A DNA stretch of 64,000 nucleotides from Lateolabrax maculatus (GCA_031216445.1 CM062210.1:67001-131000), one strand, 5' to 3'; positions 1 to 12,529 are shown, numbered from the stretch's first letter. The notes: generated from the sequence alone by a model not told the origin. A program made the numbers and translations.

Positions 1-780
1 ATCAAAACCTCAGAGACTGTACGGGTGCCTCAACTGATTACATTAGGACTAGATGGGAGAGGGAGCTGGGCATCGGCATCACCCCTGAGGAGTGGCTCGA
101 TATGTGTGAAACACCACATACTACCACAAACTCACGAATGTGGAGGGAATTTGGGTGGAAAAATCTGACCCGTTTCTTCATAACACCTAAGATAAAAAGT
201 AGACAAAGTGCTACAGAACAATCATGCTGGCGGGCGTGTGGGAGCAAAGAAGCTAACCATGCACATATTTTCTGGATGTGCCCCAAGCTGCGCTCCTTTT
301 GGGATGATGTCGGTGCCATAATTAAAGACATACTGGGATATGAAATACCAAATGAAAGCAAGACTATGTACCTTGGAAATGTAACTGAAAGTGTAACTGG
401 AAGTGATAGCTATATAGTCAAGATACTGTTGATTGCAACTAAGAAAACAATAACAAGGAACTGGTACAAAACTGAATCTAGAACAATGGTTAGGGATTGT
501 AAGAGAAATATACTGTATGGAGAGAATGACCTACCAACTGCGACTGAAGGAAGATATTTCTATAACAAAGTGGAAAAAATGGGTGTTGTATGATATAACG
601 AAAGACATGTGAACTATAAACTGTATAAATCTGATTTTGTAGAATAGGGATACCTGCAGCCATGACTGTTGATACTGTTTGACCTATGTCTATTGCTTTT
701 TGTTTTTTTTTCTTTGTTGTATATGTCTTGTATGTGTAAATGGAAAAAACTGAATAAACATTACAGTTTAAAAAAAAAAA
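1..780 (+). mobile_element. L1-clade LINE, 3' end of ORF2 plus 3' UTR
   Basis: The frame is open from the left edge (position 3) to the stop after 593. It reads RWERELGIGITPEEW, then MWREFGWKNLTRFFITP, and the C-terminal cysteine/histidine motif CWRACG...HAHIFWMC that is typical of L1 ORF2 proteins. An AATAAA (753-758) precedes an A-run ending at 780. The copy is truncated by the window edge, so the reverse transcriptase is not visible. Seen: the open frame, motif and tail. Known: this motif pattern is characteristic of the L1 clade in fish. Confidence 0.85.
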
Positions 781-1862
781 CAGCTATAGGCCAATCTCCA
801 ACCTCACCTTCCATAGTAAGATTATCTAAAAGACTGTTTATAAGAAACTGAACTGCTATCTTACAGATTATTATTATTAATTATATTCAGGATAAATTCC
901 AGTCTGGCTTCCGGACGACCCATAGCACAGAAACCGTTCTTTTAAAAGTTGTTAATGACATAAAGATCAATGGTGACAATAAAGAAATCTCAGTTCTCCT
1001 ACTGTTAGACCTAAGCTCTGCCTTTGACACAGAGGATCATGGGATCCTGCTGGAAAGAAAACTTAGAGACTGGGTGGGTCTATCTGGCACTGGTTTTTCA
1101 GTGGTTTGAATCCTACCTATCCTACCCTAACAGAAATTTCATTGTCACACTTGGAGACTTCCACTCCAACAGACATAAACTAGTGTGTGGGGTCCCGCAG
1201 GCCTCCATCCTGGGTCCTCTTCTTTTCAATCTCTATATACTTCCCCATGGCCACATTATCTGCAAACACAATAACTACCGTAATTATGCAGATGACCCGC
1301 AGCTTCTCATCTCTCTATCCACTGATGATTTCCAACCCATAGACTCCCAAGTCAGCTGCCTGGAAGAAATCAACCACTGCATGGCAGCAAACTTCCTTCA
1401 GCTGAACAGGGACAAAGCTGAGATCTTGGTTGTGGGTGCTAAAGCCCAGAGACAGCCGGTCTGTGAGTCCAGATCACTTAAAACAAGTGAACAGATTAAA
1501 AACGTAGGTGTAACCATGGATGGGGAACTCAGTTTTAATTATCATATCAACAAGATCACCAGAGTTGCCTTTTTCCAACTCAGAAGCATTTCCAGAATCA
1601 GATGCTTTCTTTCCCAGTCGGACTCAGAGAAACTCCCTTTGTCAGGAGCAGGCTAGACTACTGTAAATTTCTGTTCATAGATCCTCCAAACAAAACAATC
1701 CATAGATTCCAATTTACCCAGAACTCAACTGCACGAGTACTTACCAGGACGAAAAAATCCAACCACATAACTCCAATCCTCTGAAACCTTCACTGGCTAC
1801 CTGTTGCTTTCAGAATACAATTCAAAATGATCCTCCTGGTTTACAAAGCAACTGCTGGTCTC
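781..1862 (+). mobile_element. Degenerate CR1/L2-like LINE reverse transcriptase fragment
   Basis: Pieces of a jockey-superfamily reverse transcriptase are recognisable: YRPISNL near 785, LLDLSSAFDT near 1005-1030, GVPQASILGPLLFNLY near 1190-1235, and YADD near 1285. The end matches the ITPxLxxLHWLPVAFRIQFK segment that precedes the C-terminus in the L2-like copies at 3,850 and 22,894. Stops and frameshifts break the frame, so it is a dead copy. It abuts the poly(A) of the preceding L1 directly. Confidence 0.75.
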
Positions 1863-2106
1863 GCCTTTAACCGGACAGCTCTCTAATACAAAATCTGCAT
1901 AATATCCAAGTGAGCCCATGTGTGAATACAGCAGGACATCGTCCGGACAATTCACGGTGAGCGAGTGGACGTGTTGACTTCCAGCAGTGAGTTGCTCTCG
2001 TGCACGCTACCTGCTCAAAGCTGCATTGTTTTGACCGGGCCTGTGAAGCTAGCACTGATGGGAGGGAGGACTTCCTGTGGTTTCTGTTTTATTTCTGGTG
2101 AATATC

Positions 2107-2323
2107 TTAACCCTTGTGTTGTCCTCTGGGTCAAGGTGGCCGAAAATGTCCTTCTGTGTATGTAAATGTTGTTATGCATGACATTTGTGATTCTTGAAGC
2201 GGTTATCTTTTGTTTTTAGTTTGTTTCTTGACAATAGGAACAGAGTAAGAAACAGAATAACGGAAAAGGATGACACAAACATATGATACATCACCTCGAC
2301 CCAGAGGACAACACAAGGGTTAA
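2107..2323. mobile_element. piggyBac-type MITE with perfect 22-bp terminal inverted repeats
   Basis: The element is 2111-2319 (209 bp). It is bounded on both sides by TTAA (2107-2110 and 2320-2323). Its ends are perfect inverted repeats of 22 bp, beginning CCCTTGTGTTGTCCTCTGGG on the left and matching its complement on the right. A TTAA target duplication with CCYT-type termini is the hallmark of the piggyBac superfamily. It has no transposase frame, so it is non-autonomous. Confidence 0.85.
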
Positions 2324-3140
2324 CAACGCTGAAATACAACCGCAGTGACTTTTTACATCACGCCCTGCCTCCTGCACCCCTCGCCTACCACCGGACGCTG
2401 TCCGGACCCGACTCTCTGCACATTGTCCAGAGTTCATATATGGAAACAACTTGCTCCAACACTGTGTTCTTTTAAAACCAGTCAGCATTCAGTCCAGCAT
2501 TTTCTTAAATGAACACACTGTTGTTGTACAGTATGTATTTCTGCATGTGTGTATTGGTGTTTTTATGCACATATGTTTCTGTTCATTAAGCTTTTTTTGC
2601 TGTTTTATTTTTATTTATTTATTATTTATCAATTTGAACTGCTTTTGTATGAGATGGTGCTATACAACTAAAATTAATTGGATTCAATTGATTAAGATGG
2701 TTGTTCATGTGTCTATCTGGTCTAACTTATCGGACCACATGTGATCAGATGTGATCATGTGATCTTTATTTTACAGCTGATCACTTCACAGGAAAGCCAT
2801 AGAGACATGCAAATATATTAAATATAGAAACATTCAATATTATATATGTATTGTATTATATATATTATATATATATAGGACAAATATAACATGTTATAAC
2901 AATATTAAATAATATGAAAATATTTATTATAGAACGTATCATAGAAACATTATGGTAATATTTAATATTATAGAAGAAAAATGAAATATCATAGAAATAT
3001 TATGTATTAAAGAGATGCTGTGAAAGTATTATAGTTAAACTTTAGCGATATAACGGAGATATACCGAGACATGATGCCGTAGTTTTTCCGGTTGGGAGTG
3101 TTTGAGCCTTTGTCGTCCTGCAGCAGGAAACACCCCGCTG
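2324..3140. other. AT-rich intergenic stretch, no gene seen
   Basis: Strongly AT-rich from about 2,810 to 3,040, with repeated TATATA and TAATATT words. No coding frame with family resemblance and no mobile-element ends were found. Confidence 0.5.
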
Positions 3141-3141
3141 C

Positions 3142-3193
3142 AACACACACACACACACACACTGAGCTGCAGTGTGATGAGGCAGTAATGATG

Positions 3194-3221
<28 letters not shown>
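3142..3221. repeat. (AC)n and (TC)n microsatellites
   Basis: An AC run (3142-3162) and a TC run (3194-3221) lie about 30 bp apart. The short frame read through the TC run on the minus strand (arginine/glutamate repeats) is an artefact of the repeat. Confidence 0.9.
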
Positions 3222-3224
<3 letters not shown>

Positions 3225-3304
3225 CATCGATAATAAACTGATCATCAGTTCGATCAGTTTATATATTCTCCTCCTCTCCTGTAAATCAAACCATCTGCAG
3301 ATAT

Positions 3305-3440
3305 TTACCTGTCCTCATGCAGGACGCTCGCGCTCTTCCTCCCGGTGACGGACGTTTCTTTTTTTTTTTTTTTACTACGTCATCTTTTTACAACACGGCG
3401 GCGGGCCGGTGACGTCATGACGCATGCTGAGACAGCTGGT
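3305..3440. promoter_or_regulatory. Short CpG-rich block with a full CRE palindrome
   Basis: About 135 bp with many CpGs in an otherwise AT-rich region. It includes GGCGGCGGGCC (about 3397-3407) and TGACGTCA (3410-3417), the full palindromic cAMP-response element bound by CREB/ATF proteins. A T-run (3358-3373) sits inside it. This could be the promoter of a neighbouring gene or a decayed CpG-rich repeat. No exon next to it could be supported on either strand. Confidence 0.35.
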
Positions 3441-3648
3441 GTAATTGTTGGAAACACTTTTACAGTGTAATTATATATTTATAAATGTTATATTATATAT
3501 TTATTAATGTTATACTATATATTTATACATTTTATATGATATATACATGTCGAATCAAGTACTTAATATTTTTAACTGAGATGAATATGAATGACAGGAA
3601 CAAGAGTAAAGTGATATTAATGCTGCATTCACTAAAGTATTTTTACAG

Positions 3649-3741
3649 TGTGTGTGTGTGTGTGTGTGTGTGTTACTCACCAGTATATTGTAGACAGGAA
3701 GTGATTGATCCAGACAGAAGAAGAAGAAGAAGAAGAAGACA
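3649..3741. repeat. (TG)n and (AAG)n microsatellites
   Basis: A TG run (about 3649-3673) and an AAG run (about 3716-3740). Confidence 0.85.
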
Positions 3742-3849
3742 TCATGTTAATTTGATTCTTAATGTGAATGTTATATTTACATATATGTATATATAGATCT
3801 ATATGTATAATACATACACATACAGTTTGTATACATGTGTGTATAAATC

Positions 3850-4680
3850 CAGAATTTAAAATCCTCCTCCTCACCTACAAAGCTCTTAATGGTCAGGCAC
3901 CATCATATCTTAAAGAGCTGATAGTACCGTATTACCCCACTAGAGCACTACGCTCACAGAACGCAGGGTTCCTTGTGGTTCCTAAAGTCTCTAAAAGTAG
4001 AACAGGAGCCAGATCCTTCAGTTACCAAGCTCCTCTCCTGTGGAACCAGCTCCCAGTTTGGGTTCTGGAGGCAGACCCCCTCTCCTCATTTAAGAGTCTG
4101 CTTCAAACGTTCCTCTTTGATAAAGCTTATAGTTAGGGCTGGCTCAGGTGAGTCCTGAACCATCCCTTAGTTATGCTGCTATAGGCTTAGACTGCCGGGG
4201 GATTTCCCATGATGCACTGAGCTCCTCTCTCCTCTCTTATCCCATTACTGCATGTTACTAACTCCACCTCTTCCTGTAGTTTGGAGCTTTCTCTCTTCCT
4301 GCAGGTGTTTGTGCCTCTGGAGCTGTAGAGTCTGGATCTGTGACTGCAGCCGTCTACTGCCCCCATGTTCCTGCTCCACACTCACTGCTGCACTGATTAT
4401 TATTAGTCTGATTATTATGTTGTCTGTCCTCCCCCTCTCTCTCCCCTCTCCCCCTCTCTCTTCCCCTTTCAACCCGACTGGGTGGAGGCAGATGTCCTCC
4501 ACCCAGAGCCTGGTTCTGCTGCAGGTTTCTACCTGTTAAAGGGAGTTTTTCCTTCCACTGTCACCAAGTGCTGCTCATGGTGGAACTGTTGGGTCTGTAA
4601 TAATATTTAAAGAGTCGGTCTGGACCTGCTCTGTGTGGAAAGAGTCCTGAGAGAACTTCTGTCATGATTTGGCACTTATA
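3850..4680 (+). mobile_element. L2/CR1-like LINE, 5'-truncated 3' end
   Basis: The open frame to 4136 encodes the C-terminus of the reverse transcriptase protein (EFKILLLTYKALNGQAPSYL...LLWNQLPVWV...FLFDKAYS), followed by a roughly 540-bp 3' UTR. The UTR contains the words GGTTTCTACCTGTTAAAGGG and AAGAGTCGGTCTGGACCTGC. The same tail recurs in this window at 15,899-15,993 plus 21,808-22,314, at 30,762-30,915 and at 63,447-63,637. The copy is 5'-truncated, which is usual for LINE insertions. Confidence 0.85.
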
Positions 4681-5340
4681 ACATGGACTTTACTATATGT
4701 GTGTATGTAATATACATATAAACACAGACTGTATGTATATGTGTGCATTTGATTTGAGCTTATGGTTTATGTCATTAAATATCTAATATAATAAAGATTA
4801 ATAATAAATAAAATAATAAAAAGTACACAGGTTAAACTATTTTCTGTTACAGACTCAATTGCATATTTTCAGCCTATCTGTAAAATACTGAGCTGATTTA
4901 TTCATGTTGAACTAATCACTGTAATCAATAACTGAATAGCTTTCTGCAAAACAATATTTATTTATTGATACGTTTCTTCTTTCCTTTGAACTCTAACAAA
5001 AGCAAACTATTATTTTTTATTACCTGACAGCTGTTATTTTATTATTTTGAGCCTCTAACAAGGGAAATAATGAATAATAATAATATTACACATATTTATC
5101 TTTATCACTTATTATTAAATACTATTTAGTATCTGTGTTCAAAACAGACATGCAGGAGTAGAAAGCAAAGGCACCTTTATTTGTATGTGTGCTTTACATC
5201 AATATCATGTATTTGTCCTTTAAATGTCCAAGTGTTTTTCTTCTGAATATCAGTCAAAACCTTTTTATTATTATTGATTTTATTTCCTGGGTTCACACAG
5301 TGAAGCGACTTCATCACCTCCAACATCTAAACATGTTTAC
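4681..5340. other. AT-rich intergenic stretch, no gene seen
   Basis: AT-rich sequence with no frame resembling a known family. A GAT run (about 5352-5370) and a pyrimidine stretch follow it. Confidence 0.5.
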
Positions 5341-5632
5341 TGGACACAAACCTGATGATGATGATGATGGTGGTGGTGATGGAGGCCAGATAGGACGACA
5401 TAAAACAGCAACATCACAACAACGTGAACATGAACATGTGTTTTACCTGCACAGGTGTTCAGGCGTCTCAGTGATGAAGATGAAGATGATGAAGATTAAA
5501 CTCCTTTAAAATGATCCCTGCTGGTTTTCTTCCTCTCTCTCTCTGTGTGTCTCTCTGTCTCTCGTCCAGTCTGTTGTTTGGATGGATTAGTGATTTTTAC
5601 TCAGACACATCAGGCCCCGCCCACAGAGATTA

Positions 5633-5657
5633 CCCCCCCCCCCCCCCCCCCCCCCCC
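5633..5657. repeat. Poly(C) run
   Basis: About 25 consecutive C residues. The proline-rich frames read through it are artefacts. Confidence 0.9.
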
Positions 5658-5811
5658 ATCACAGCTGTCAATCACAGGTGGGGCGGGGCTTACAGCTGTT
5701 TGGAGCCACTCAGTCATGATGGGCTCCCTGCAGAGGATTGTGGGACTTGTAGTGTTTAGATCTAAAGTGGCAACATTCAGGCAGGATGAATATAACAGGA
5801 GGAGGTAGATA

Positions 5812-5945
5812 CAGGACCTGGTCTGTAAGAGGACCTGGTCTGTAGCTGCACCTGGTCTGTAAGAATACCTGGTCTGTACCCGGATCTGGTCTGTAGCTGG
5901 ACCTGGTCTGTAGCAGGACCTGGTCTGTACAGGACCTGGTCTGGT
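5812..5945. repeat. Minisatellite with an ACCTGGTCTGTAG core
   Basis: About seven imperfect units of roughly 18 bp built on ACCTGGTCTGTA, with variable linkers. Frames on the minus strand (TDQVLLQTRS repeats) come from the unit itself. Confidence 0.85.
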
Positions 5946-7919
5946 GTTCACCGCCGAATTGTACTAGGTCCGTTTGTACTATGATGAGTCCAGAAAACCG
6001 ACTGGAACATCTGTCACTCATTGTTTGAGTGAAGAACCCGGTTCAGTTGTGTAGTTGACAGATAGACAGCTGGTAGGAGCTGTCTTCTGTCTGGTCTGTA
6101 CTACTATACCTTCAGTCCTAGTTTGAACTACTTTATTTCTTTAACACATCCAAAGACCCAAGAAAAAGGAAAGAAGAAAAATACTTTTTATGAAGCCAGC
6201 TTCCATGTGCAAGGAGTCGTCCTGACCTGCCTAACCCACAACTGGCAAACATGAGGAGGTGGTCCAACAGTTGAGTTATACTACATCAGTGTATACTAGC
6301 CTCCTACCAGATCCAAAGAAGTATGCAGCCCAATTCCTCAAAAACCACCAGGGAACCATGGACATGTTGTGTTAGCCCAGAAAAGCTCCAATGGATGAGG
6401 ATCCATGGCAGACAATCACTTTCCCTGATATTAACTGTAAAATGGATTTGCTGTTGCAGATTATTTAAACATGTTTTCTAGCAGACAGGGTTGGACAGAT
6501 TGTTTCAGATGTTTGTGTCTGTTGTTGATGTTTATCTGTGAGTGTCTGTCTCCCTCTGCTGGTCGCTGTTATCAACTACAGCTTTAACCCTCAGATATTG
6601 CTTCAAGGTTCAAGGTTCAAGGTTCACTTATTTGTCATTTTACAACACAAGGTTGAACAACCAAATGTAAGCGGGAGCCTGTTCATTCTACACACACCTA
6701 TAACATATATACAGATAATTACATTTAAAATAGACAGGGTCACATATAAAATAAAATAAAAATAATGTATAGTAATTTATACATATACACGTATATTATC
6801 CAAGGTACACATTTAGTTGTACAGTTAATTCTCTTATTGTATTTTCAGACAGTTTGTGAATATTTTACCGAAACACAATATACTGTATAATATAATAAAA
6901 AGGTTATATCAACCTATTAAGATTTTGTTTACGTTGACATTATACATACATATATATTTATAGAGAGAGAGTAAGAGTGAGAGGAGGTATGCACACACAT
7001 TGATTTTTACATGTAAAAAAAACATCTTAGACTGTTTCAGAATCCAGTGTTTCCCACAGGTTGAGAATTTTGGTTCACTAGTCAAACAAAAGTTTATGAA
7101 TAACTATTTATTGCAAACAAATAACTACTTAAAATAACCATCTACTATATGTCAACATAAGTAACCATTAAGAAATAAATAACTATTTACATATTAAAAT
7201 ACATTTTCAATTTTCAAAATATTAGAAAGAACAATACGCAGATATTAATTCTAAATGTAATGGTACACAAAATTCATGGTTCGGTAGGTTTATTGTACAG
7301 CAGGGAAAATATGGAAAATAAAATGTTTGTCATTTATTTTGAAAAGTTTAAACACTCAACAGAGGCTCCTTGGCCACAATTCTGACTGAAACAGTTAAGA
7401 CACCCAACCCTCGGCCAAGAGTGAGGATAGGGCCACAGATTTAAGCGTGGCATTTCTGTGTCCGCAGTACCTTCAAAAAGTGGATGAAGTCTAGTGTAAG
7501 CAGTTCCGACTGTAGATGTTATTTGATCCCACATGGATAACAGTTTGATCTAACCTTGGATGGTCCCGTATAATCTCTGGGATTCTGCTAGCTACAGGAA
7601 AACAGGAAACAGGAAAACAGTAAGTTTTTGCCATCTTCATCCTGATATTCCGGACTACCAATGTTCTTGTTCTCAGGATCACCTTAAGGTGGTTAAAATG
7701 AACAATGGGTGTTGCTGTTGTGTGAAAAATTTCATGTACAGTCAGGTGAACTTATGTACATGACATTACGTACATTGGTTTACTTTGCCATGATCTTTTC
7801 CTAAAACTAACTGAGTAGTTTTGGTCTTAAAGGCTAACCAAGTAGTTTTGTTGTTTAAACTTAACCAAACTGTGACAGTTTCACAATGTTGAGATATTAC
7901 TTATTGGGTTAGTTTCCAG
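5946..7919. other. Intergenic, no gene supported
   Basis: No coding frame with recognisable homology. A TTCAAGG triplet repeat at about 6602-6625, followed by a TTTGTCATTTTACAACA word, resembles the tail of a fish retroposon, but its family could not be assigned. AT-rich around 6,700-7,250. Confidence 0.45.
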
Positions 7920-10900
7920 CCCTTCCTCTCTGATGACTGTAGCAGGGGGTAACTTTAAAACCTCTGACTATGAACTGGTCAAACTTTTTCACTGTTTTTC
8001 ATTGAGCCAGAAATCCTTACCAAGCTCTTAGTTGGAGGAGCAGGAGCTCTCTGTGGGATTTACCTGACAGGGGAAGTAAGCCGGGGCACTCGTCAAACTG
8101 CGGCAGCATGGATTTCAACTGCGCTCCTGTTAATCCATCTGACGAATGTCCGCTTTCTGGCCAACAAGATGGATGAACTGCTGCTCCTCAACAAAGCAAA
8201 CACGGACATGGCGCCCTGTGCAGGACGTCACTAACTACAGGAGACCATCCCCCACACTGTGGAGAACCTTCAACTAGCTGACAACCTGAATGTGTTTGAT
8301 CAGCCCACTTTCACAACCCCCACCTGCTGAGACATCAAACAACCACCTCCAACAACTGCCACCTCCTCACCTCTCCCTACCTGCACCCAGGATCTGTGAT
8401 CTGTGACGATATGAGTCTGCTCTTTCACAGACAGAAAATCAGGAACACACCAGGGGACACACCGTCTGGTGTTTTCTTTTTTTCCCCCTCCTGCCTGAAA
8501 GTCTGTGCTGACTAGCTGGCACCCATCTTCACTCAGATCTTCAACCGATCACTGGAGCTGTGTGAAGTCCCCTCCTGCGTCAAACGCTTTACCATCATCC
8601 CGGTCTCCAAGAAATCCTTCCTGCAGATGAGAAAGCACAGATTGTCCACCGGGTTGATTGGGCCTCCGAGCTAGAGGGGCCTCCAAAACCCCAACAAACT
8701 GTTGCCTTATCCTGCCTTTGATTTTTTTTTTTTTAGAGTAACTTTATTTGCAGATAAGAAAAATATTATGACTGGTTTGCCGGCTGTGTCTCTATCATGA
8801 CGATGACAATGAGTCAAGTGGTGACCGTGGGAATTTGAATAGTGAGGTTGGCCAGGTGTGAAAGTTTGACTACGTAAGACAGAGACGACGTTAAAATTAG
8901 CTGCTAACTAACAAACATGGAGAAAAACGGAGGAGCAGTGGTGCAGCAGTTGATCTCGTCACCAACATCTTTATCATATCAATGTCAAAGGTGAGTGTTC
9001 CCACCTGCTTCAACACAGCCACCATCGTCCCTGTACCTAAAAAGGCTGCAGTTTCTAGTCTAAAAGACCGCCACCCTGTGGGGAAAGACTGGTTCTTCAG
9101 CACATCAAAAACAACATCCCAGCCAGTCTGACCCCCACCAGTTTGCTTTCAGAACCAACAGAGCCAACAGAGCCAACAGAGCCAGAGGATGCCATCTCCA
9201 CTGCCCTCCACTCAGTCTTCACAGAACTTGAGGATAACAACACCTACATCAGAATGCTGAGTCTTGATTTCAGCTCAGTATTCAAAACAATCTCCCTCAT
9301 GAAGCTGATTGGCTGTCACAATCTGGTTCTTGGTCCCTCTCTTTGGCCATGCCCTAGGCCCCAGCACTCACAGTTACTCTCTGCCCTTTGACTATCCTTC
9401 CTCTCCCCATCACCTGACTGCCCCACCCTTCTACACACCTGTCCCTACTTCTCTCTCATCAGCCCTGCACTGGCTCACTGTACCCACTCCTAAGCTGCAG
9501 CTCATTCCCTCATCAGCCACTCATCATATATACAGTTCCCTTGTTCTTTGTCAGATCATTGTTTTGTGTCATATTGCCTTTGTCTGTGTTGCCATGCTTT
9601 CATTTTCCCTGGGACCTGTTCCATCATCTGTCTGCTCTGGAGATTACCTTATTTTGCATTTTGGATTTTTGTTTTGTTTATTAAACTGACTGAACCATTC
9701 CTGCTGGACTCTTCTTTTGTCTGTGTTTGGGTTCTACCCCTATGTTCCCGGTTATCGACGGGGCAGAATGATCTGACCTAAAATGGACCCAGCAGAGGGG
9801 GGTCCCAGCCCACATCTCTACTGTTCCGGCACTGGGGGTCCTGGCCGACGTCCTGTATGTTTCCAAGCCTGTTCCTGAGTTGGGGGTCCCTGCCTACATC
9901 TCATCTGTTCCCACGATTGGGGGTCCCAGTCAACATCCTGTGTGTTTCCTCCCCCTGCATCCCCAACCCCCCCCCCCCCCCCCCCCCACGGTTTTTGTGG
10001 TCCCCTGCAATTCGGCCATCTGATGGACCCCAGTTGGCCCGCCCAATACTCAGACCATTCGCCTGAGGCTTCCTGCTCTGCCCGTGGCCAGCCTCCAGGC
10101 CATCTGCCTGAGGTTGCCAAGCTCCATGTTTCTACCCCCAGGACATTTGCCCTTGTCTGACATTGGCAAACTTAGCACTCCAGACTTGAGTACTACACTC
10201 TGCACCTGGATATTGGACTTCCTCACAAACAGACCCCAGGAGTCCGTATTGGCGGTCACATTTCTTCGCCTCTAGTGCTGAACATTGGAGCCCCCCAGGG
10301 TTGTGTGCTGAACCCCCCCGTTCGTGCTGTACACCCGTGACTGCAATCCCCAACATGAAGAGAACTCTGTTGTGAAGTTTGTGGACAACTCTACCATCAT
10401 CATCGGCAGGATTACAAGCAATGATGATAATTCATGTCAGGGGGAAATCAACAACCTTGTAGAGTGGAGCTCAGAGAATAACCTGCTGTTCAACATCAGC
10501 AAAGCCAAGGAGCTGATCATTGACTTTAGAAAAAAGAAGATAAAGACACAAATCCCTGTCTACATCAATGGAGCTGAAGTTGACCAATTGAACAGTTTTA
10601 GGTTCCTGACAATCATCATCACAGAGAACCTGAAATGATCATTGCACATCTCCACCCTGGCTAAGATAGTATATTTTTTAAGGAAATTTGAGATGATAAT
10701 TTCCCACGTCAAGTTCAACTTTTGTAAATCCTGTACGATATCTACAGGTGTTTATTTTGTCCTTAAGGTTGTGATCACAGGCTGCAGCCTGTTCATGTAA
10801 ATTATGTATGAGCTACAGGTGTTTCGAATAGTTAGTTGCCTATGCTGAAAACCTATGGATAAAAACCAGGATTGCATGTGTGCAGAGCGGGTGGTGGCCT

Positions 10901-11115
10901 CAACAGCCCTGTGTCTTCTATGGAGACCTCAGGTTTCTGGGTTCCACTATCTCCCAGGACCTAAAGTGGGCCTCCAACATCGACTCCATCACCAAAAAGG
11001 CCCAGCAGAAGATGAACTTCCTGCGCCAACCTGTTCAACTCCTCCCCTCTGGCAGGCACTACAGAGCACTGAGAGCCAAAACTACCGGACACAAGACAGC
11101 ATTATATTCTCTTGA
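7920..11115 (+). mobile_element. Degenerate Rex1-like (jockey-superfamily) LINE, interrupted by an LTR insertion
   Basis: Fragments of the ORF occur in order on the plus strand: the start of the endonuclease region (LANKMDELLLLNKANTD, about 8160-8205), RT fingers (about 8470-8620 and 8995-9060), DAISTALHSVF...NTYIRMLSLDFSS (9189-9282), then after the LTR insertion LSTTLCTWILDFLTNRPQ (about 10185-10240), a degraded catalytic box (VKFVDNST in place of a YADD-like motif), NNLLFNISKAKELIIDFRKK and the C-terminal LLPSGRHYRALRAK. Many stops and frameshifts show it is dead. The 7,920-8,240 section has an inverted counterpart near 40,150-40,520. Confidence 0.75.
9314..10162 (+). mobile_element. LTR-retrotransposon insertion (TG...CA, 849 bp) with 5-bp target duplication
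   Basis: The segment begins TGTCACAATCTGG and ends CTGACA. It is flanked on both sides by TTGGC (9309-9313 and 10163-10167). Removing it rejoins the surrounding Rex1-like frame (KLIG followed by KLST). A 5-bp duplication with TG/CA ends is the LTR-element signature. The interior carries GAATGATCTG...ATGGACCCAGCAGAG, typical of the LTR/leader region of Ty3-like fish elements, and a C-run (about 9969-9988). It could be a long solo LTR or an internally deleted element. No gag, pol or env frame is preserved. Confidence 0.75.
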
Positions 11116-11244
11116 GTAGTTTACTCTGTGACAAAATATATTTTATAATGTGTTTATATTATGTATAAAACCTGAAACCAACTGACAACTGCTGCTGTCA
11201 GATAAATGCAGCTGTCAGATGAATGTAGTGCAGTAACAAGTAAG

Positions 11245-11357
11245 GGATCAGAGGTAACCCTGGAGGGTTGGAGGTATCCGCAGAGGATTGGAGGTATCCC
11301 CAGAGGATCGGAAGTACCTCTGGAGGATTGGAGGTATCCCCGGAGGATCAGAGGTAC
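11245..11357. repeat. 20-bp minisatellite, about 5.6 units
   Basis: Units follow the pattern GGATTGGAGGTATCCCCAGA with a few substitutions and constant 20-bp length. Confidence 0.85.
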
Positions 11358-12529
11358 AATAGATTAGTGAAATGAAGTTCATGAGAAGTTACAGTAGTTT
11401 AATTCCAAACATCCAGTTTTGTTTCTACATGATGAAGATAGAAAAAATGTTAAATACTTGTGATAGAAAATACTTTAGTAAAATTAATATTACTGAGTTT
11501 TGAAAAACAAGAGTAAATGTAATTTGTTACTTCCTGGTTACAGGGTTTCGTTTGGTATATATTTTAAATATTTTCTTTTTGTTAATAAATGTTTGTGTCT
11601 CAGCTTTAAAAACACACTAATGACATGCTGATGTTAATTAGAGGTTTTTACTCTTAAACATGCGGATAACGAATGAATCCAGTCTTAGAATATTTCCGTG
11701 GATTCATTATTTGATTTGCCTGACATCTCCAGACTAATTCACTAATGCGTTTTAGTCTGGAACCTCTAAGTTCATTTTTGATTTCCAAGGGGCGTTAATG
11801 ACGGTCGGAGACAACCAATCAGAGCGATGAAACGCCGTCCTGTGGATGGTACGTCCTGTCAGAAGTTTCGGCAAACACATATTTCTTATCAACATAAAGT
11901 TTAAGTGCAATTGTTTGTTCTTCTTTTAGAGAAAATTTACCATTCAGTCCGTTTAATACTGCCGCTGTAGACGGCTGGGTAACCATCTTGGTTATTTATG
12001 AAGATAAACCCGCCTTATACTAGATAAACGGTTGTGATTGGTCAGCCAGATACCTGTACAGAGGAAATCAGCCTGAAGGGGAGAGGGGCCAGACATATCT
12101 ACCAGAGCAAATAAAACTTGAGCTCGCAGATTCGTCTGGTTCTATTATGTCATCTATTAATGATATAAACACTTCAGTTAAATCATTATTAATGGGTCAC
12201 TTCATAAGATTGGAAGATAAATAAAAAAATAGGGTTACATTTGACAGAAGTTGGAAGACCACAATTGTCTAAAATATGAATGATTTGTTTTCATTTAGGC
12301 CAAAAACGGTACTTCATATGTTACAAACCATAGGGATTATTTATTAAATGTATTAACCAACCATTCCCTTAAAGCCAATTTAAATTAGCTCAATTGAATC
12401 ATCATTAACGCACAGTCCCCCGACGGAGAGACCTGTCCACAGACTTTTGGCCACATATTACAGATAAATCCATCGATAAGTAATTTCATTTTACTGTTAT
12501 GGTCTCGTTTTATTAAATTCCTCACCGGG
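11358..12529. other. Intergenic sequence upstream of piezo2, no gene seen
   Basis: No supported coding frame. The 11,640-12,130 portion is less AT-rich than its surroundings. It may hold regulatory sequence for the downstream gene, but no specific site can be defended. Confidence 0.4.

Noticed and set aside
5330..5530. Possible exon on the minus strand with a CTGTGCAG|GTAAAACA donor
   Set aside because: No acceptor, frame or homology could be matched to it.
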